Positions 58,207 to 64,000 of a stretch of DNA of 64,000 nt are shown here, piece by piece. The notes beneath the pieces were generated by a model. It did no database searches, had not been told where the DNA came from, and saw only the letters and a list, made by a program, of their open reading frames with translations. Source of the stretch: Fusarium oxysporum f. sp. lycopersici 4287 (Eukaryota; Ascomycota; Sordariomycetes; Hypocreales; Nectriaceae); contig NC_030997.1 of NCBI RefSeq assembly GCF_000149955.1, positions 620,001 through 684,000 on the forward strand, given 5' to 3'. The first letter of the stretch is position 1, and each line of letters begins with the position of its first letter. Made by a program: the position numbers and the translations under genes.

Positions 58207-59034
58207 ATGATGCCTAAAACAGCCGTCGTCAGCGGCGGAGCCCGTGGTATCGGCCGTACCCTCGCACGTTATTTCCTTGAAAAACACTACCGTGTCTTTA
58301 TCCTCGACATAGACGAGCAAGAACTTACTCACACAACACGCACGCATCTCAAGTCCTACTACGACTCCAAAGCTGTTGACTCAGCCATCTGCGACTTACG
58401 CAACACAGATGAGATTTACGATAGAATCCAACAAGCAGCCAAATTTCTGGACGGCCATATTGACGTTGTCATCAACAATGGCGGTATTGCGTCACCGCAT
58501 TGGAAAGATGGCAAGACTATGGCTGATCGAGAGACGTTGAAGGAGTGGCAAGCGTACATTGAGACGAACCTCACGGCGCCATTTGTGGTCTCTCAGGCTT
58601 GTATCCCGTTCATGAAGAATGAGAAGGATACGGGGCCTGTTACGGATGATAGTCATAGCACTGCTGGGCCTTGCATCATCAACGTGGGATCGTTCCGCGC
58701 AAAGCAGAGCGATCCAAACCAAGAAGGCTATGCATCCGCAAAGGCTGGTCTGTTGGGTCTTACGCACAGCATGGCTGTTAGTCTGCAGCCCTTTGGGATC
58801 AGGGTGAATCTGGTTGCGCCGGGTCGTATCAAGGCAGGTCATGAGTCGAAGGAGGGTGATGAGAAGGGTGTTGAGTGGGCGCATTTGAACGAGGATAAGG
58901 ACGTTGAGGATCACCTTACGAATAGGGCCGGAAGACCGTTAGATATTGCTCAGGCTGTTGAGTATCTGGTCAACGCTGGCTTTGTGACAGGTCAGGATCT
59001 CATTGTCGATGGAGGCGCAGTCATGATCAAGTAG
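58207..59034 (+). CDS. Short-chain dehydrogenase/reductase (classical SDR)
   Basis: Intronless, 275 aa from the ATG at 58207 (MMPKTAVVSGG). An upstream in-frame ATG at 58174 adds 11 residues and is less likely. VSGGARGIGRTLARYFLE binds NAD(P). VVINNGGIAS replaces the usual NNAG with NNGG. NVGSFRAKQS holds the catalytic Ser, YASAK the Tyr/Lys, and IRVNLVAPGRI and VTGQDLIVDGGAV complete the fold. It is the last oxidoreductase of the putative cluster on this side; membership is uncertain. Confidence 0.92.
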   Translation: MMPKTAVVSGGARGIGRTLARYFLEKHYRVFILDIDEQELTHTTRTHLKSYYDSKAVDSAICDLRNTDEIYDRIQQAAKFLDGHIDVVINNGGIASPHWKDGKTMADRETLKEWQAYIETNLTAPFVVSQACIPFMKNEKDTGPVTDDSHSTAGPCIINVGSFRAKQSDPNQEGYASAKAGLLGLTHSMAVSLQPFGIRVNLVAPGRIKAGHESKEGDEKGVEWAHLNEDKDVEDHLTNRAGRPLDIAQAVEYLVNAGFVTGQDLIVDGGAVMIK

Positions 59035-59346
59035 TTCAAGTACAAGCCAAAAGTCATCACGTCACAGTCACGAGAGAAATAAAAGTGTTCGTAATCATTC
59101 ATATTCATATTATACTCATACAGAGCATTAGCGTTAAAGTATTTCTTTGAGTGGAGTTGTGACTGTTTCATCAGTCAGGGTATAAGATAGGCTTCTTCCA
59201 AAGCTGCATTAGTCGGTTGAACCGTTCAGGAATCTTTCATCCTGCAAGTTCAAGTTCAAGTTTGTGAGTGGAGATGTTATGTCATAGATCAAAGGAACCG
59301 CTTTGATCATCCCGTAAAAACGCCTCATGTACTGTTTGTTCCTCGC
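59035..59346. other. Intergenic between convergent genes
   Basis: 312 bp; probable right border of the cluster. Nothing recognised. Confidence 0.5.
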
Positions 59347-61327
59347 TTAGTCGACACCGCTGTCAGAGTCGTCAACAACAGCCGGCTTCGGCTTGGTCTC
59401 TGTAGCTGTAGCTGTAGCTAGTCTCAGGGGGCCCAGGGCAGGGCCGAGTCGTGCTCCCGGGGCGGGCCACTTGTTGGGGCCGAGAATTTGAGGCTTGTTT
59501 CTGTGATCGTGTTAGTATGCGGTACTTGCATACGGTGTCAAGGGACCGGGCAGTGGGGACGTACGCTTGCTCCTCGGCGGCAGCATCCTTCTTCTTTTGC
59601 TCTTCCTTTTGTTGTTTGCGGAGAGCACGGCGAGCATCCTTTTCCTTACGCTCAGCAGCGCGCTTCTCCTTCTCCTCAATACGCTTCTTGGCCTCGGCGA
59701 GCTTTCGCTCCTTCTCCTGGACATCAGCGCGTCTCTTCTCATCAGCCTTGCGCTTCTCCTCCAGACGCTTCTTCTCTTCGAGCTTTCGCTCTTCCTCAAT
59801 ACGTCGCTCCTCTTCAAGACGCTTCTCCTCCTCGATTCTCTTCTTCTCCTCAAGTCTCTCGCGCTCCTTCTCCTTCTCGCGCTCCTCGGCGGCCTTTCGT
59901 CGACTCTCGGCCTTCAGCTTCTTCTCTGCAAGGCGACGCTTCTCTTCGACCAACTTCTTCTTCTCCTCGAGCTTACGCTTCTCCTCAGCGCGTTTCTTCT
60001 CTTCAGCACGTCGCCTGTCCTCGGCTCTCTTCTTCTCATCAAGCTTCTTCTGTTCCTCGAGTCGCTCTCTCTCACGCTCCTTCTCCATCTCCTCAATCCT
60101 CTTCTTCTCTTCAACCTTTCGCTTCTCCTCTAAGCGGATACGTTCGCGCTCATTCTCCTTCTCGCGTTCACGCTCTCTCTGCCGTTCCTCTTCTCTCTCG
60201 CGCTCCTTCTCATGCATCCTCAACTTCTCCTTCTCAGGATCTGAGCCTGGGCTTGGACTCTTGATCTTCATTGAGGCTCGGGCTGATTCGTAGTCCTTGT
60301 ACCGGTCCCTTCGGTTGTCGTTGTCAAGTTGGCTGAGATGTCGGCTATGGCGTCGCTCTCTTGCGCGTTCAGGATCAACACTTCTGGTGTATGACCTCTC
60401 CTTCTCGCCGCGGTCAGAGTCACTGTTCTTGGGGGTAGCTGCCTTGCGCTCGTTGTGCAGTCGTCGACGCTCTGCTCTCCGAGCCTCCCGGTCCTCATCG
60501 CGACGTTTGTCTTCTTCAGGAGCGCGAGGAGTGTGGCTATGTGAGGCTCGTGAGTGCTCACGACTACTCTTGTGTCGCCTCTCACCGTCCACGCGACTAG
60601 ATCTCCTCTCGCGTTCGGCATACTCAGGATCGCGATGCCTGATGGAGGCAGAGGTAGAGTGTCTCTTGTCAAGAGTAGGTCGTTCTCTCATAGACCTGCG
60701 CTTCTCCCTCTCCCGTTCCTTGTCCTCTTCATCACTTCGTCCAAGGAACCTCCGTGAGAGGCGACGAGACTCCTTCTCATCGCTTCTCTCTTCTCTCTCC
60801 TCACCTTCGCGTCGCTTGTGTCGTCTGTGTCGCGTGCTTGGACTACCTGCTCGGCTTCTGTCACGAGTATGGCGGTCTTTCTCAGTGCGACCACGCTCTT
60901 CATGTTCCCTGTGTCGACGACGACGTTCTGATCTTCTGGCCTCCCGCTCCTCGGGTGTCTCGGTTTCAGACCGATGACGCCTGACCCTTCGGTCGGGACG
61001 TAGAGTCGGTTCATCCGCCGCCTCCGGGCTGACCTTATCTCTGTTGAGCCATTGTCGCCACGACGACTGACGCTTCTCCTGGACAGGCCTCTCAACAACA
61101 GGCCTGCCCAAAGTCGGTCTACCCAGCGTGGGTCTGTTGACCACCAACCCGGGATCGTCTACCTTGTAGGCAGGAGGGGGCTCAATGAAATCGACAGTGT
61201 TCTGAGAAGTGTCACTGTCAGACTCGTCATCAGTGAAGACCTCCCAGTCAGACACGTCACGGACGACGGGAGCGGGAGCTTTGGCGGCAGAAATCCCTGG
61301 ACCTTTGACACGACTCTGATGGGCCAT
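59347..61327 (-). CDS. Highly charged Glu/Lys/Arg-rich coiled-coil protein, function unknown
   Basis: Exons 61327-59565 and 59500-59347 give 638 aa. The intron has GTACGT and a TACTAAC branch, and splicing gives the C-terminus ANKPQILGPNKWPAPG... DDSDSGVD. An acidic N-terminus (VSDWEVFTDDESDSDTSQNTVDF) with TLGR repeats is followed by an Arg/Ser-rich middle (RRHREHEERGRTEKDRH). A 250-residue EEKKRLEE-type single alpha helix or coiled coil covers about residues 360-590. Such proteins occur across Fusarium, but no function can be assigned. Low-complexity frames on the opposite strand are shadows. Confidence 0.85.
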
Positions 61328-63233
61328 AGCAGTCTGTGAGACGATGTGTTAGAGGATTAATGATACGATCATGAGTGGGGGTTTATTATTACCTAGGCAA
61401 CCCAACCCAAGAGACGTAAATAGTGCAGTGCAGAGTTGAAAGATTTCAAGGGGGCTGGCGGGCGTGATGCCTGCTAGATAGGATAGTTAAGGAAGATTTG
61501 GTCACTGACGCGACACGACAAGGCCCGGAAATTACTCTTCAGCCACGTGGGGCGTTTTGTTCAAGGGTCTATGTAAATAAAGCGTCACCACTAATTTCTC
61601 GCCGTTCCAACGGCCTGTGCGCTATGTTTTGTCTGTTTTTGTTTGTTCTTGTTGACCAAGAGACATGAAATATCTCAAGATCAGATTCTTTCAGTTTTTC
61701 CAACTCAGCCTGGACGATGCTGAGTTAAAAATAATGTTGTTTTGAGAAGAGCGGTGAGCATTGACAAGTCATGGGGTGTGGCTAGATGGGTCATGAGGTT
61801 TGACTGGATGGTTATCGAGGGGGGTTGTGGCTGGTGATATCTGAGGAAGAGGGTGTGTGGCTGGGGAAATTGCGCAATTTAAACTGTCTAACTTGAACAA
61901 TTCTCGTGTTATTCTCGTGTCCTTGCCTGATATCTGAGAGAGAAAAGAGGCGAAAAGTAAGAAACTGAAACAGAGACTCTTATACAATTCGAGAAAAGAC
62001 TCGCCAAACTTGCTGAGTGACTCATACTGGAGTCATGCGCTGGTGAAGTTTTGGATCATGTACGTGTCAAGCCACATCGCCATCTGCGATAGGCTGCTAG
62101 ATCTGAGCTAAACTTGGAAGTGGAGATAGCGGTAACGGACGGGCTAGATCCCGTTTAGCTCCGAGCCGAGGTGAGTCTAAATAATCCCTCACCAAATGTT
62201 GACGACAGCTGTTTCAGATTATTGCTTTGTTGTTCATGCCTCTAAGCAAATAACACGATATTATGACTCTGAACGAGACACATCGACAAGAGGGTGACTC
62301 AGTTGGAGGGGAGGGAGTTGGAGGGTGCCAAAGTTGGAGGATAGGTAGCAGATTCGAAGCAACATGCATGAGACAAATTCTGCAGCATCAACTCACTGAA
62401 ACAAGGCAAATGGTTCGATATATGCATGATTGAGACTCGTGACAACTTGCAGCGTCTCTGTTGATCAGTGGTCGCATGAACCGTCCGTCTTTATTGGTGA
62501 ATGCGAGCTTTAACTTCCAGAAGTGAGCACCCGTTAATGCCGTGCATATGCAAGCTTGCACAGACTTATCCACAGCGGGTGTTTTTGGAGGATTCGTTGG
62601 GGAAGTGGCAGAGCATCCACATGAGGATCAATCGAGTTCCAGTGGCTTATTGTAATCATTCCAAAAATACGCACAAAGCCGTCTGTTCTGGGGTTCGAAC
62701 ACGCGAACTTGAAAAAGTAAAATTCTGCGCATTTTGCTCTCCATGATATGTTGGTTGATATTGCGACTGAGCAAGAATTAGTTCAACCTCCGAAGCAAAC
62801 GAGGAATTCGTCGTCAACCATCTAAATCACAGTCTTTTGAGTAAGTTGCTCGGAGACATAAGTTTTGAAAAAGAATACAAACATCGCTTGACTCGATCGA
62901 CAACTCTTTCACCCTCAAATCGACATTTGTGTGAACAATTGCGAAACCTGCTTCTCTACAGGGTAGCTTCACCCAAGGAACAAACGCGTCACGTCGCGCG
63001 AGTGCTTGGCTTCTAAAAGGAATGACCTGTGAAACCGAGCATACCTTTCAAATTCACATCAATTGTGGCATTTTAAAATTAAAAAGTTGTAAAGTGAAGT
63101 TGGGTTCTATGCCCATTCAATTGCTGTATATTCTTCATTGCTCGAGGTCGAGGTGAGTAAATAAATGATGATAATTACAAGAAAAGTTCAATCGCGCTGT
63201 GTCGCGTCGCGATTTGACTACAGCCAACGCTCT
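61328..63233. other. Intergenic, no gene recognised
   Basis: About 1.9 kb: promoter of the coiled-coil gene on the left and 3' flank of the CBM1 gene on the right. No supported reading frame or RNA gene. Confidence 0.55.
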
Positions 63234-64000
63234 TTACTGGACATAGCGACGAACACGGCTGTTGGAGCCAATGCACTGGGAGTAATAGTCGTTCATCTTC
63301 TTGCAAGAAGATCCAGAAGGGCACGTGGTAGCACCAGTCCAGTTCTTGCCTCCGCATTGACCGTACATCTGAGCGGTGGAGGAACCCGTGGAAGAGGAGG
63401 AGTCGGCGGCAGCCTCAATCTCATCGTCGCAGTCGCCAGTAGCGACGGGCTTCTCCTCAGTCTTGGAAGGAGTAGCGTCCGTTTCCTCCTCGCAGTCGTC
63501 GGAACCGACAGGCTTGACCTCAGCATTCGCTACGGGCTCAGCCTCAGTCTCCTCGGGGTAATCGGGAAGGGCCTCTTGCTCGTTGACAGCCTCAGGGGTG
63601 GTCTCAGGAGCAGTCTCGGGGGTGCTCTCGGGAGTAGTCTCAGGCGTAGCGGGAGTGGTCTCGGTAGCATCATTGCCAGACTCGGGGCTTTGAGATGGGG
63701 CGGAATCAGAGCCAGATCCGGAGTTGGAGCCGGAACCAACGTTGGCGGGTCCAACGCTACCAAGGACAAGAGCAGTGACTTCGCTGGCAGAGACGGGGGT
63801 GATGATATTGTCCTTGTTCTTTGCAACAGCGTCAAGACCGCTCTCACCCTTCAAAGAGGGAATGTCACCGCTGCTGGTAGCAGAGTTGGGCACGCAAGCA
63901 CGGCCAAGGGCAGATTGACAAGCAGAAGCATCGCTCTCATCAGCAACGAAGAGGGTGTTGACGGAAGCAGCCTCCTTGGTGATGGGAGTGTCGACACCAT
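63234..64000 (-). CDS. Secreted protein with C-terminal CBM1 cellulose-binding domain, 5' end beyond the window
   Basis: The frame is open from the window edge to TAA at 63236-63234. The visible part has a Cys-containing segment ([17 protein letters not shown]), then a long Ser/Thr/Pro/Glu-rich linker with TPE-type repeats and acidic clusters carrying single Cys ([16 protein letters not shown]). It ends in a CBM1, [34 protein letters not shown], with the typical Cys pairs and aromatic face. The catalytic or other N-terminal module is not in view, so it could be a carbohydrate-active enzyme or a non-catalytic wall or effector protein. Confidence 0.88.
   Translation of the reverse strand, partial: GVDTPITKEAASVNTLFVADESDASACQSALGRACVPNSATSSGDIPSLKGESGLDAVAKNKDNIITPVSASEVTALVLGSVGPANVGSGSNSGSGSDSAPSQSPESGNDATETTPATPETTPESTPETAPETTPEAVNEQEALPDYPEETEAEPVANAEVKPVGSDDCEEETDATPSKTEEKPVATGDCDDEIEAAADSSSSTGSSTAQMYGQCGGKNWTGATTCPSGSSCKKMNDYYSQCIGSNSRVRRYVQ

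Noticed and set aside
59451..60293. Long Ser/Arg- and Leu-rich reading frames on the + strand
   Set aside because: They are antisense shadows of the Glu/Lys-rich coiled-coil gene at 59347-61327, produced by its biased codons.
1..64000. CRISPR arrays, bacterial-type operons, viral or prophage genes
   Set aside because: Spliced eukaryotic genes throughout; no regularly spaced repeats and no viral proteins recognised.

Overview
The window looks like a filamentous ascomycete, most probably Fusarium or a close Hypocrealean relative. The signs are short (about 45-70 nt) GT-AG introns with CTAAC-like branch points, many Zn2Cys6 regulators, HET-domain proteins, heme-thiolate peroxidases, a cellulose-binding (CBM1) secreted protein and a DMATS-type prenyltransferase. 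The genus is inferred from gene style; no search was run. The sequence is draft quality: there are two runs of N (28213-28499 and 41612-41711), and several otherwise normal genes carry single-base indels.

Left part (1-22.6 kb). A secreted heme-thiolate peroxidase runs off the left edge. It is followed by an isochorismatase-like hydrolase, an ADAM-type membrane metalloprotease, an MDR dehydrogenase divergent from a Zn2Cys6 regulator, and an island of SDR, Zn2Cys6 regulator, SDR and cysteine dioxygenase. A third Zn2Cys6 regulator, a HET protein and a tRNA-Asp(GUC) close this part. The regulator/SDR promoter at 14.9-15.1 kb carries four palindromes close to the yeast Pdr1/Pdr3 site.

Middle part (22.8-42 kb) is worn. 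An extended-SDR reductase gene is split by a 759-bp hAT-type element with 15-bp terminal inverted repeats and an 8-bp target duplication. A Dal5-type MFS transporter runs into an N gap. A copper amine oxidase and a second HET gene each carry offsetting +1/-1 frameshifts. An F-box gene has a stop and a frameshift, and a CocE/NonD (S15) hydrolase is a clear pseudogene.

Right part (42.4-59.0 kb) looks like a biosynthetic gene cluster without a PKS or NRPS. In order it holds a scytalone-dehydratase-like enzyme, an MFS exporter, a DMATS aromatic prenyltransferase, an epoxide-hydrolase-type alpha/beta hydrolase, a P450, a UbiA-type membrane prenyltransferase or terpene cyclase, a BAHD-like acyltransferase, a membrane-anchored UDP-glycosyltransferase, a secreted heme-thiolate peroxygenase and an SDR. 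Three divergent gene pairs share promoters. My inference is a prenylated or terpenoid product that is oxidised, acylated, glycosylated and exported. As assembled, the P450 and the acyltransferase each carry a one-base frameshift, so the cluster is either decaying or affected by sequence errors.

Right edge (59.3-64 kb) holds a very charged coiled-coil protein and the 3' part of a secreted CBM1 protein. These look like ordinary genes flanking the cluster.
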